Of a DNA stretch of 64,000 nt, positions 1-8,770 are shown in pieces (within the stretch, counting starts at the first letter, position 1; every line of letters starts with the position of its first letter). The notes below the pieces were generated by a model that did no database searches, was not told the origin of the DNA, and worked only from the letters and a program-made list of their open reading frames with translations. The stretch covers positions 434,001-498,000 of the forward strand of contig CBDCWQ010000020.1 in NCBI GenBank assembly GCA_965223435.1, given 5' to 3'. The position numbers and the translations under genes were made by a program. Source of the stretch: CBDCWQ01 sp965223435. Lineage in GTDB: Bacteria > Myxococcota > Kuafuiibacteriia > Kuafuiibacteriales > Kuafuiibacteriaceae.

Positions 1-1
1 C

Positions 2-3000
2 ACGGACGGGTTTCTCCAAGGCGCGCCAGAAAGCACCGTGCGATATGAACAAGGGGGCGCCTTGTTCGGAAATAGGAGGACCGCGGGGTTTTTAAGCAAC
101 GCCGCGAGCACCCGGTCAGCATTCGTCTTGGACGAGCGCCTTTTGGTGGCCCCAAAGGGGCCCTTCGCCGTGACTGAGGTTCAAGAAGCGTTGCAAGAGC
201 GTTTCAAGGACGCGGTTCTCGAAGAAGCGGGGCTTGCGTTTGGCCAGGCGCCGCAACCGCCTGCCGTCTACTATGCCTTTTCGGGCCTCGACCTCGTCGG
301 TGCGCGCCACGCGGAATCGTGGGTGTATTGGCAGCGACCATCGATAGAATACCGCTTGTTTGACGATGCCCAAACATCGGGCTTTGGCGACGCCTCGTTC
401 TCCTACATCTTTGAGGGCAAGGTGAGCACCGGCCCGGTGCTGGCCACCCAGGCAGCCGGCCTCACACGTCAGCGGACTTTTCGGCAGTTCGTCAACCGAT
501 ACGCCGGCGGAAGCTTGAAACGCGTTGCCGACGATGCGGGCGTTCCGCTTTTGACCCTGCATCGGTCCTTGAGGAGGGGTCTCATGTCGAACGGCACGTT
601 CGAACTTTTGGCTTCGACCTACCTGGACAGCAAAACCAGCGTAGAAAAATGGCGCGCGCGTTTGTCACCAAGCCCGGCCGAAAACCAAGAATGGGCCAGC
701 GCCGGGGTCACCGACGTGAGCCTCGAAGGGCTCCTTGGTGGACTCCTTGGTGCCGATGGGTGGCTCTGGCCATTTCAAGCCATCTACGCGGACGGGGATG
801 CCCTTTTGGGGCCGAGGCCCGAGGCTGTCGCCCATCTCAATCTCGCTTTGGGCTTGGAGATGGCGAAGCAAGTTGGGTTCAAGGAGGCTTTTAGGTGGGC
901 TCTTCTAGAAATCGCGGGAACGGGCGCGTTCATCGGGATCTCGGGCGCCGTCCACGAAGAAGAAATAGAGGACCTCGTCGAACGCCTGTTTGCCGAGGAG
1001 AGACACAATGTCATCATCGTCGACCAGGACGTCGTCTTTGACGTCCCCGAAGGCTATGACTATGTGGGCTCGGATTCCCACTTGCCTGAGGTGGCCCCCA
1101 AGGATCTCTACCGTTGGCCCCGCGAGGCCATCAGTCGTCACCCGGCAAAATGGCAAGAAGTCGTCTCTTTGGCGCTGATCGACACTCTTGGCTTCGGAGT
1201 CGGTCCGGATTCTCGGGAAGAGGCGGCCGAGGCGCTTCGGGCGTTCGTCCAAGAAAACGCGCCTCAAAACGTCATCCTGAAAAAGACCTGGGACGGCGTT
1301 GAGATCTACCAAAAGCTCGGTTTTGATCCCGCGTTGGAGGCCCCTCGTGGCGTGGTCATGCACCTCACCACGGAGAGTTCCGAGCCCCTGTTGATTCATC
1401 GCCAGCCTGGCCCCTGGAGCCAGTGGTACGAAGAGAACGTTCTGGGCGGTGATGTGCCTATCGTCTTCAAGGATGCGTACATTCGAGCGGTCAACGCTTG
1501 GATTCTCGAGAGCCTTTTGGCCCGTCCTGGTCGCCTGAGTTTCAGCGAGCGAAGGGAGCTCATTGCGAACCAGATCATCGGATCCTCCCCCAAGCCACAC
1601 CACGATGGGGCCGGAGAGCCTCCGAAGGGGGGGGCGGCTGGGCCAGGCGACCACAGCTACCCGTGGCGGGGTGAGTCGGTGATCTGGGTTGACGGTCCGC
1701 CGCGCCTGATTCCTGATGGTCCGTGGGATCTTCTCTTTTCTCCTACCGATGGAATCGTCCGAGACGCCTACCCCGATGCGCTGCTTGAAACCGAAAGCGC
1801 GCGTCAAGAACTCAAAAAAAGTGGCGTGAAGCGGTATCTCGGCGCTCAGACCATGACCCAGTCGTCCCAGTACCCGAGCGGTGTTTCCGAGATGCCGATT
1901 CAAGACATTTTACGCAGCCTTCCCATTTCGGTCTTCACGCCCAGGCTGGGCGCCACTTCACTGGCGGACGCGCTGAAGGCGCTGGTCAAGGATGGCTTTA
2001 ACCTCCGGCATCCGCTTCGGGTCTACCGCCTCCCGAGTGGCCGGGTTGCGGTCCACCCCGAAGATCACGTGTGGCTCGCAGCCATGAATCTCGTCAAAGA
2101 AACGAAAATTCCCGTGCGTTTCGGTTGGCCTCCCTTCGAATGGGCCGAAGAGAACAAACGCATGCTTTCTTCAGTGGTATACGGCCGCGAAAATCAACAG
2201 CAGCCCACGCCCCAATCACTCCAAAGCGCCCGCCACGCCATCTACCACGCTACGTTGGTCAAATCCACGGAATCACAGGATCAAGTCTTCTCCAAATCCG
2301 GTCTCACCGCGGTGGGCACAGACCCGGACATCTGGACGCTTCTTTATGGCCGTGGGCACAGCGGTTGGATTTGGAGCACCAAAAATGTGGGGACCACCAG
2401 ACAAACAACATTTGGATACGACACCACAATCTACGTGGTGAGGCCAGAGACCGGCGTCGATGTCAACACGGCCGTTCGTATGGACGTCGGCGATCACGGT
2501 GTTGTTCTTCAGCATGTTCACCCCAAGAACGTGCTCGGAAGCTTCACGCAGGCGGAACCCCACCGGGGCCGGTTTGAGGTCAACGTTTCGGCTGACAGCC
2601 CCCTCCCCGATGCGTTCAACCTGGCGACGATGATGGATCAAGTGGATTTGTGGTCGGTGCCGCTCAGCGATGTTTCTCAAACGGCGGTGGTCGCCAAGGC
2701 GGAATCGCTCAAGGCGACGCCTGCTTTCACACCTCCCCTTCTCATCATCCGAAAATCGGATGGTGGCTTGCAGGTGTTGAGCAGCCATGTCGATGTGCAC
2801 GCCTTGAGATACCTGGGTGTAGACAATGCGCCCGCGGCCGTCATCGACTGGAAGGCCCTGGCTCCCGCGGACAAAGAAACACTCATCCAAAATTATGGCG
2901 TCTCTCAGGACGGCAGCGTGGGCCTTGGCATGACCTCGGTGGAGCCAGATCTCGCCAGCGCCTCTTTGTTCTATCCCACTGACCTCCCGAAGCAACGCAC

Positions 3001-6000
3001 GTTCTCCCAGCCGCATGGCAGCCGAGAAGTCGCGGTGGCGGTCTTGGACGACCTGGGTACCGGCCAAGACAACATTGTCAAAGTGAAGAACAACGCAAGC
3101 GATGGCTTGCGGCATGCGGCCGTCGTCCGGGCTGAGATTGAGCGACAGTCCAGAATCACGGGGATCGACGACGGTCCGATTGGCCAGGTTGTAGGATACG
3201 ACCTGGGCCCAGCCGACGAGACCACCCCCAATGACGTGGCTGCAGCCATCCGGGCGGTGATTGCCGAGCACCAGAACAACGATGATGGCATGCGCATCGT
3301 CGCCATCAGCCTGAGCCCAAAACTGACCTATTCCCTCCAAAGCCATCACTCGGGCGCTGACGCCCAAACTTTGAATACGCTCAAGACCACACTTCAGGAC
3401 AAGCTGGCTGAGGTGATTGCCGAAGCGGGGCGCGCGGGCATCATGATCTTTGCTGGCGGTGCTCCTGGTGCGTCGCTCAGCCAATCCATCGTCGAAGCCG
3501 GCCAAGGCCAGGCTCATTTTTTCCATGTAGGCGGAACAAACTCGATGACGACGGAGCCCTTTGCCCCCGCCGCCTCGTCCAATCAGCCATTTGATTTTGC
3601 CGCACCCGGACTCGTACCCCTTTCAACCGAATCCCACATCCGTGTCGAAAGCAGCCCCTTCGTACCCATTGCCCTCTCGGCAGCGAACGCGCTTGTTGCA
3701 GACATCAAGACGGGTCAATTCTTCGAGGACGTCGATGATCAAACGATCCTCGCCATGGTGCGAGAGGCCATCGTCCCCCACCCAATCGATGCCAAGCAGC
3801 CCCGTCAGCTGTCCCTCGAACGTCTGTACAAGCTTTCGTATGAACTCGCTGCCGCCGAACCCACCATCGAGCATGCCAAGCGCTCGATGGACAAAAAACG
3901 AGGTTTTGTCCATCCTCCAATCGGCTCCGTCGAGGTGACCGAAGCGATGATTTTGCACAAGGGAACCACGCCTTCTTTGGCGCCTGTCGCTTCACTCACG
4001 GGCGTCAAACTCAAGGAGGGCGACGAGCTCATCTTGTTTGGCCAAAAAGGACGGCTCGAAGATATCGTTCACAGTTCTATCTGGAATGGGGGCATCCAAA
4101 ACGGACACATCCAGATTCAAGGCACGGCCCCCACAGTGGTTTCCTATTTCGGAGGCTCCAGTCTCCGCTCGGCAGGACAATGGTTTCGGGTTCCAGACCT
4201 GGACGCTCGTGTGAGTAACCCCACAGGAAGCGAGGACGAGCGGGCGCTTTCCACCGATGCCATTGTAACCAAGGACTACGACGCAATCATCGCGGCTCGA
4301 GACTCGGTGCTTCCGAGTCTGGGCAACACGGGTGTCAAACGACTCGTCGACGGTCAAGAAGTCACTTCTTCACACTACCCCAAGGGCGTCGCCGATGTGC
4401 CTATCAAGGAAGTCTATCGGAGCCGCACGGTGGGCATCGACGAGCCCTCCGCACGCGGGGGAGAGACCATCACAAGCTTGCTCTCTACCCTTGCCACCCG
4501 CGGCGTTGATGTCAAGAATCCCGTACACGTCTCTGTGAGGCATGACGAACGCGGCAAACCCATTTTGATCGCCTGGGAGGATGACCACGACCTTCTTGCC
4601 GCCCTCAACCTTTTGGGACAGGAGAAGATACCGGTTCGACTGTTGCCCCGACCCGATGATTGGACCGCCAGCGTTGACAACCGACTCCCCGTAGCCGAGA
4701 GCACAAGCCCCTATGGCGTTTCCGAGTCAGTGGTCGAGGAAGCCCAGGCTGGCATTCAAGAAGCGGTCTTCGTTGTTGGCCCCGATGACCCCAAAGTAGG
4801 TTTCCGTACCGGGCTTTCGGCCGACGGAAATGACCTTAACCTTTGGAACCACCTTTGGAATGGAGGTCTCCAAAGCGCCTGGCTTACTGGCTATTCGCTG
4901 CTGCGTTTAGGGGAGCTGCTCAACGATCCTCAATACCGGGGTCGGAAAGTCACGCTCTATTTGGTTCGGGCCCGTGGAAGCGTACCCGTCCATTCGCTTG
5001 GCGAATTTGTCACTTCGCAGGTTGCCCTACCGAGCATCTCCCCACGCGACGTGCTTGCCGCGGTTGAGGTGGACCATACGGATCATCCTCAAAAGTTTGC
5101 CGAGGACCAGAGCTGGGTCGTCAACACCGAGGCCACAGATCCGTTGCCGACTGAAATCAGTCAGGCATCAAGGGTGATCATTTTAGACCCCAGCAAGCTG
5201 AAGTTTGACGATTTCGATGTCAACGAGGCGAGCCGCATCACCGAAACCATTGTCGAGGAACATCGGGGTTTCAACCCTCCTGTCTTGGTGAACAGCGATC
5301 ACGGAGCACCCAAGTTCTTGGCGGGCAAAGAGACGGCTTTGGCACTCAGGAATATCGGCGCCAAAAGTTTGTATGCCTTCGAAATCAACTGGCTCAAACT
5401 GGACGCTTCCCAGCAGAGCGACTTCATCAAGAAGTACCCAGTTCTTGAAGGCACACCCCTAGGGGACGCTACCCCACAGGAAGGCAAGATTCTGCGGGCA
5501 TTGCGCTTCAAAAACGATCACACTATCGGCAACAAAATCAGTATCATCTTCGACGAGGTCTTGAGCGCCTCCGGACCTGATGAACATTCTTTCACCGATG
5601 TTGCGATCTACAGCGTTAATCACGGGGAAACCATTCATGAAGCCATGAAGAACAAGCGGTTTTTTGGCGATTTCACCAGCCTGGCTCAGGCCCTTTCCAC
5701 GAAGCGCAAACTCTTTTCCATAAACAACGTTCTCGTGGCGGAGCGTTTTTTGCCGGTCGACCTGAGCAACATGATGGATGTTGGAGACGGATATGGGGAA
5801 GGTGCCTTCCCCAGGCCCCCCGCAGGATGGGCGCGCGAAATCGGGTACTGGCCGTTCAAAGAGCACAGTCGGGGGCATTTTCGCATCTCCAACACGACTA
5901 CGTTTAGGCCCAGGACTGTGTCGATCCCGATCAAGCTCGGAAAACCGAGACTCAACAGCGTCGGGAAGTGGCTGGGCTTCGACGTCAATATGTCCTTCTA

Positions 6001-6355
6001 TGACGAACTGCTTACACCGCGTATGGTCGAAATCTACTTTGCCAAAATCGATCCGACTCAATCCGATCCGAGACCATTAGACTTTATCTACACGAGACTA
6101 CCGGCCGCTTTGGGGGGGCAGGCTGCTACCTATGATTTTCTTCTTCGCAACGTTTACAGCAGCGCGGCCGAGAATCTGGCGCCATCGGAGTTCTTCCGGC
6201 GAATCATGCACTCGAACACCTTCGAACTTTGGACCTCCGCTCGGATCATCGGGGAGGCGAGTACGTCCGCATACGTCGGCACGATCGAGGAAATCGGACC
6301 TTCCCGGGAAAGCCAACCGGTCAAGGTCAACGTCCGCGAGTGGGCGAACCCATAA
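2..6355 (+). CDS. Giant mosaic protein P1 (5'-partial): duplicated ParB-like/ART-like modules around a subtilase-like domain
   Basis: The frame is open to the left edge, so the N-terminus is probably outside the window; the first internal start is GTG at 38. Residues below count from that GTG. Residues ~320-510 match a block of P2 (shared pattern RHNVxxV, then PQNxI, then GPWxxW). Two copies of a three-part module follow: ParB/sulfiredoxin-like segments (nt ~1880-2130 and ~4385-4650, both ending in an LAALNLL-type helix plus IPVR), ADP-ribosyltransferase-like segments of the pertussis-toxin S1 kind (nt ~2225-2560 and ~4735-5090), and a tail (nt ~2650-2940 and ~5160-5470). Between them, nt ~3025-3710 looks like a subtilase: an Asp motif (VAVLDD), a His motif (RHAAVV) and a Ser motif (SSPFVPIALSAANAL). 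The catalytic Arg of the ART fold is His in copy A, and the Glu positions read VVLQ and SQVA, so activity is doubtful. Function unknown; exported toxin-like or adhesive protein is inference. Confidence 0.8.
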   Translation, partial: TDGFLQGAPESTVRYEQGGALFGNRRTAGFLSNAASTRSAFVLDERLLVAPKGPFAVTEVQEALQERFKDAVLEEAGLAFGQAPQPPAVYYAFSGLDLVGARHAESWVYWQRPSIEYRLFDDAQTSGFGDASFSYIFEGKVSTGPVLATQAAGLTRQRTFRQFVNRYAGGSLKRVADDAGVPLLTLHRSLRRGLMSNGTFELLASTYLDSKTSVEKWRARLSPSPAENQEWASAGVTDVSLEGLLGGLLGADGWLWPFQAIYADGDALLGPRPEAVAHLNLALGLEMAKQVGFKEAFRWALLEIAGTGAFIGISGAVHEEEIEDLVERLFAEERHNVIIVDQDVVFDVPEGYDYVGSDSHLPEVAPKDLYRWPREAISRHPAKWQEVVSLALIDTLGFGVGPDSREEAAEALRAFVQENAPQNVILKKTWDGVEIYQKLGFDPALEAPRGVVMHLTTESSEPLLIHRQPGPWSQWYEENVLGGDVPIVFKDAYIRAVNAWILESLLARPGRLSFSERRELIANQIIGSSPKPHHDGAGEPPKGGAAGPGDHSYPWRGESVIWVDGPPRLIPDGPWDLLFSPTDGIVRDAYPDALLETESARQELKKSGVKRYLGAQTMTQSSQYPSGVSEMPIQDILRSLPISVFTPRLGATSLADALKALVKDGFNLRHPLRVYRLPSGRVAVHPEDHVWLAAMNLVKETKIPVRFGWPPFEWAEENKRMLSSVVYGRENQQQPTPQSLQSARHAIYHATLVKSTESQDQVFSKSGLTAVGTDPDIWTLLYGRGHSGWIWSTKNVGTTRQTTFGYDTTIYVVRPETGVDVNTAVRMDVGDHGVVLQHVHPKNVLGSFTQAEPHRGRFEVNVSADSPLPDAFNLATMMDQVDLWSVPLSDVSQTAVVAKAESLKATPAFTPPLLIIRKSDGGLQVLSSHVDVHALRYLGVDNAPAAVIDWKALAPADKETLIQNYGVSQDGSVGLGMTSVEPDLASASLFYPTDLPKQRTFSQPHGSREVAVAVLDDLGTGQDNIVKVKNNASDGLRHAAVVRAEIERQSRITGIDDGPIGQVVGYDLGPADETTPNDVAAAIRAVIAEHQNNDDGMRIVAISLSPKLTYSLQSHHSGADAQTLNTLKTTLQDKLAEVIAEAGRAGIMIFAGGAPGASLSQSIVEAGQGQAHFFHVGGTNSMTTEPFAPAASSNQPFDFAAPGLVPLSTESHIRVESSPFVPIALSAANALVADIKTGQFFEDVDDQTILAMVREAIVPHPIDAKQPRQLSLERLYKLSYELAAAEPTIEHAKRSMDKKRGFVHPPIGSVEVTEAMILHKGTTPSLAPVASLTGVKLKEGDELILFGQKGRLEDIVHSSIWNGGIQNGHIQIQGTAPTVVSYFGGSSLRSAGQWFRVPDLDARVSNPTGSEDERALSTDAIVTKDYDAIIAARDSVLPSLGNTGVKRLVDGQEVTSSHYPKGVADVPIKEVYRSRTVGIDEPSARGGETITSLLSTLATRGVDVKNPVHVSVRHDERGKPILIAWEDDHDLLAALNLLGQEKIPVRLLPRPDDWTASVDNRLPVAESTSPYGVSESVVEEAQAGIQEAVFVVGPDDPKVGFRTGLSADGNDLNLWNHLWNGGLQSAWLTGYSLLRLGELLNDPQYRGRKVTLYLVRARGSVPVHSLGEFVTSQVALPSISPRDVLAAVEVDHTDHPQKFAEDQSWVVNTEATDPLPTEISQASRVIILDPSKLKFDDFDVNEASRITETIVEEHRGFNPPVLVNSDHGAPKFLAGKETALALRNIGAKSLYAFEINWLKLDASQQSDFIKKYPVLEGTPLGDATPQEGKILRALRFKNDHTIGNKISIIFDEVLSASGPDEHSFTDVAIYSVNHGETIHEAMKNKRFFGDFTSLAQALSTKRKLFSINNVLVAERFLPVDLSNMMDVGDGYGEGAFPRPPAGWAREIGYWPFKEHSRGHFRISNTTTFRPRTVSIPIKLGKPRLNSVGKWLGFDVNMSFYDELLTPRMVEIYFAKIDPTQSDPRPLDFIYTRLPAALGGQAATYDFLLRNVYSSAAENLAPSEFFRRIMHSNTFELWTSARIIGEASTSAYVGTIEEIGPSRESQPVKVNVREWANP

Positions 6356-6442
6356 TCGCGAATCGATCGAAGATGAGGAGACATTCGGGTTCTGGTGTTT
6401 GTGACCCTTGCTATTTGAGGAGATTGGGGTTGAGGTTGGGTC

Positions 6443-7231
6443 GTGCGACCATGGATTGATGTGGACGCCTGCGCGGCGCCGGGTTTCGGTTTGAGCGACA
6501 GTCTAGAACCCTTTGCCTCTGAAGGGCACGTCCACGACAAACATCAGGTTCTTTACGTCGATGCGGGGACGTTGCACCTTTGGGCTCAGGGGGGCCAGTG
6601 GCTGCTTCCTCCACAACGCGCCGCGTGGATTGGGGCGGGGGTCAAGCACGAAGTGCGCGCAAAGGTTCCGGTTGAGCTTCGAACGGTCTATTTCGCCCCA
6701 AGCATGATGCGCGATGCGGCACCAGGCTGCAGGGTCTTTGCCGTGAGCCCCCTTGTGCGTGAAATGATCGTGACGGCCATGCGGTGGGGGCCCGAACACG
6801 ACCACCAGGAGCGGCTACCAAGGCACTATTTCCAAGCGTTGGCCGCGTTGGTTGAGGACTGGTGTACCAGGGCCTTGCCCCTGAAATTGCCGGCCGCGAC
6901 CACCCCAGAACTCAAAAAAGCGTTGGAATTCACCCTGGAGAATCTGTCCGAGAGCCTTTCCATCGAAGACGTTGCCCGGGCGGCTCATGTGTCCTCCCGC
7001 ACGTTGTCTCGGCGCTTTTCCGAAGAAACGAACATGACGTGGCAGAGGTTTTTGACGGAGGCTCGGGTCATGCGGTCCATGGAGCTGCTTGCTCAACCTG
7101 GGCTACGCATCATTGACATCGCGCTTGAAGTTGGGTTCCAGAGCCAAGCGGCGTTTACTCGCGCATTCCACTCGGTCGCGAGCGAGAATCCCAAAGATTA
7201 CCGCCAACGGATGTTGCGGGCGCAATGCTGA
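6443..7231 (+). CDS. AraC-family transcriptional regulator
   Basis: 262 aa from a GTG start. The N-terminal half is a cupin-like sensor (histidine-containing GHVHDKHQ, then a LxxPxxAAWIxAG strand typical of AraC_binding proteins). The C-terminal ~100 residues hold two helix-turn-helix motifs: SIEDVARAAHVSSRTLSRRF and the second recognition region IIDIALEVGFQSQAAFTRAF, the classic HTH_18 signature, ending in the NPKDYRQ motif. It should bind DNA in response to a small ligand. It lies 88 bp downstream of P1 on the same strand and converges on the MBL-fold lipoprotein gene. No operator or target could be assigned. The family call is firm; the ligand is unknown. Confidence 0.93.
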   Translation: MRPWIDVDACAAPGFGLSDSLEPFASEGHVHDKHQVLYVDAGTLHLWAQGGQWLLPPQRAAWIGAGVKHEVRAKVPVELRTVYFAPSMMRDAAPGCRVFAVSPLVREMIVTAMRWGPEHDHQERLPRHYFQALAALVEDWCTRALPLKLPAATTPELKKALEFTLENLSESLSIEDVARAAHVSSRTLSRRFSEETNMTWQRFLTEARVMRSMELLAQPGLRIIDIALEVGFQSQAAFTRAFHSVASENPKDYRQRMLRAQC

Positions 7232-7256
7232 GGTCGTTGGCCTTGAGCCGATGGGT

Positions 7257-8240
7257 TTATTCTTGACCCGTGGTGGCCGCAAGTTGGTTGACGAGGCCGT
7301 AGACGCCGTAGGTGACCATAAACGGCAGGGCGTATTGAGGAAAGGCTTCGGACATCTTTTGGGTGATCGCCTCATGGTGTTTTTGGGCGTCTGCGCCGGT
7401 CAGCGATTCGGGGTCACTTACACTCTGCACATAGTCTCGAACCGTATCTTCCGCGACTTTGAGGTATTTGATTTGCTCTTCGACCGCCTGGTGCAAATTC
7501 GTAGGTTCGCCGCGCCCACCATAGAGCGTGAGCTTGGCGGAGCGGTCAAAGTCCTTGAGTTCGAGAAGACGGGCTCTCCACCCTGCAAGATCGGGCACGG
7601 CCTGACCATTGACGATGGGGCCCTCGAGCCATGCGTGAGCCTTGTGGTGCACCAGATCGCCCACAAGGATCGCGTTGAGTCCGTCGATGAGGGCGACGGT
7701 GTGGTGACGGGACATCCCAGAATTCGTCAGCTCTCGTAGGTTTACGGAGCCGCGGCTTAGGGGCAGCGCCAACGCATTGTCGAACTCCAGGTCGACGGTC
7801 GGGAGCTTCGGGTAGCTCGCTTCGGTGAACATCTTGGCGATATTGACGAAGTAGTACTTTTTGTACGCGTGAACCGCGATCATGGCTTCGGCTGTTTGTC
7901 GGCTGGCCACGACCTTTGCTCCTTCCTGCTGGAACACACTCGCTCCATTGAATTTATCGGGATTGGGGTGGGTGATCACGACGTAGCGGATGGGAGACAA
8001 AGTGGTCCTCTTGATTTGTTCGACGAGCTCTTTTGCGATTTTCGGCGTGAATTGTGCACCAAAGACCACAACTTCCTCGCCGCTGTCGTAGTAGTGCGAG
8101 TTTGTGAAAAACCCGTCCTGCCCGGAGGTAAAACGATGAAGCGCGCCGACCGCGGTTTCCTTGGGTGCGCCCGTTGTGGCACAGGCACCGGCTCCCGCTG
8201 CTAAGAGGACTGAAACAAAACTGAGGTATAGAGATTTCAT
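7257..8240 (-). CDS. Metallo-beta-lactamase-fold lipoprotein with altered metal-binding motif
   Basis: 327 aa. The start was chosen at MKSLYLS because AAGGAG lies just upstream; the frame is open further but without a signal. The N-terminus is a hydrophobic signal ending ...GAGAC, a plausible lipoprotein cysteine (the -3 Leu of the ideal lipobox is missing). The body follows the MBL fold: VVVFGAQF strand, YVVITHPNPDKFNGA, a later SRHHTVALI histidine, and ILVGDLVHHKAH. The usual HxHxDH motif reads HPNPDK, so two of the metal-binding histidines are absent, although the later His and Asp are kept. It may be a one-metal or inactive member. It is periplasmic or outer-membrane anchored if lipidated. 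It converges with the AraC-type gene. Confidence 0.8.
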   Translation of the reverse strand: MKSLYLSFVSVLLAAGAGACATTGAPKETAVGALHRFTSGQDGFFTNSHYYDSGEEVVVFGAQFTPKIAKELVEQIKRTTLSPIRYVVITHPNPDKFNGASVFQQEGAKVVASRQTAEAMIAVHAYKKYYFVNIAKMFTEASYPKLPTVDLEFDNALALPLSRGSVNLRELTNSGMSRHHTVALIDGLNAILVGDLVHHKAHAWLEGPIVNGQAVPDLAGWRARLLELKDFDRSAKLTLYGGRGEPTNLHQAVEEQIKYLKVAEDTVRDYVQSVSDPESLTGADAQKHHEAITQKMSEAFPQYALPFMVTYGVYGLVNQLAATTGQE

Positions 8241-8468
8241 AGCCAAGCTCCTTTTGCTGGTTGATCTCCATATTGCGGCAGTCCGCGGCCCACGTTTTTG
8301 CGGCTCCGGACAGGTTTTTGCTGGGTTCGGCCAGACCAGGGTTTTCATGGATGACCGCCGTGCGGTGTGTCCGCTCGAGGGGGTTGTCAAGGCGTGTGGT
8401 CGCGCTGTTCTTTGTCGAAGTTGTCCTGGATCAGTACCTTTTTTCGGGAAGTACTTCGGAGGGTTGTG

Positions 8469-8756
8469 TCATGCATCGCCCTTCACAACGATTCGGGACC
8501 ACCCTTTGACCTCGCTGGGGATGATATCTATTTCGACGGTGACTGCGTAGCCGGTTAGGGGCCACTGAAAGTAGCGACCGGTGATCGTGTTGCCTTCGAC
8601 GCGGTCAGGAACGAACACTTGTTCGATGTCCTCGAACTTGGGGTCCAAGTAGCGGAGGTCTCGGACGCTGTCGACGACGGCCACGGACGGGTTCCAAGCG
8701 CGATGTGTGTCGGGGTTCAAGAACTGATCAAGAACGACCTCGGGGGTCGCGCGCAT
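8469..8756 (-). CDS. Small hypothetical protein, SRPBCC/START-like N-terminal part
   Basis: 95 aa, starting 14 bp after the stop of P2 on the same strand. The opening ATPEVVLDQFLNPDTHRAWN followed by alternating beta-strand-like segments resembles the first half of an SRPBCC (polyketide cyclase/START) fold, which normally needs ~140 residues. It is therefore either a shortened member or the remains of one. There is no clear ribosome binding site, and no signal peptide is visible. Function not assigned; the ORF itself is only moderately supported. Confidence 0.45.
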   Translation of the reverse strand: MRATPEVVLDQFLNPDTHRAWNPSVAVVDSVRDLRYLDPKFEDIEQVFVPDRVEGNTITGRYFQWPLTGYAVTVEIDIIPSEVKGWSRIVVKGDA

Positions 8757-8770
8757 GCTTAGCTCAGACC

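Noticed and set aside
905..3526. Long minus-strand open frames (905-1903, 2273-3526) under P1
   Set aside because: They run antisense to a long frame with coherent domain signals. Their translations are Arg/His/Gly-rich without motifs, typical for the reverse frame of GC-rich coding DNA.
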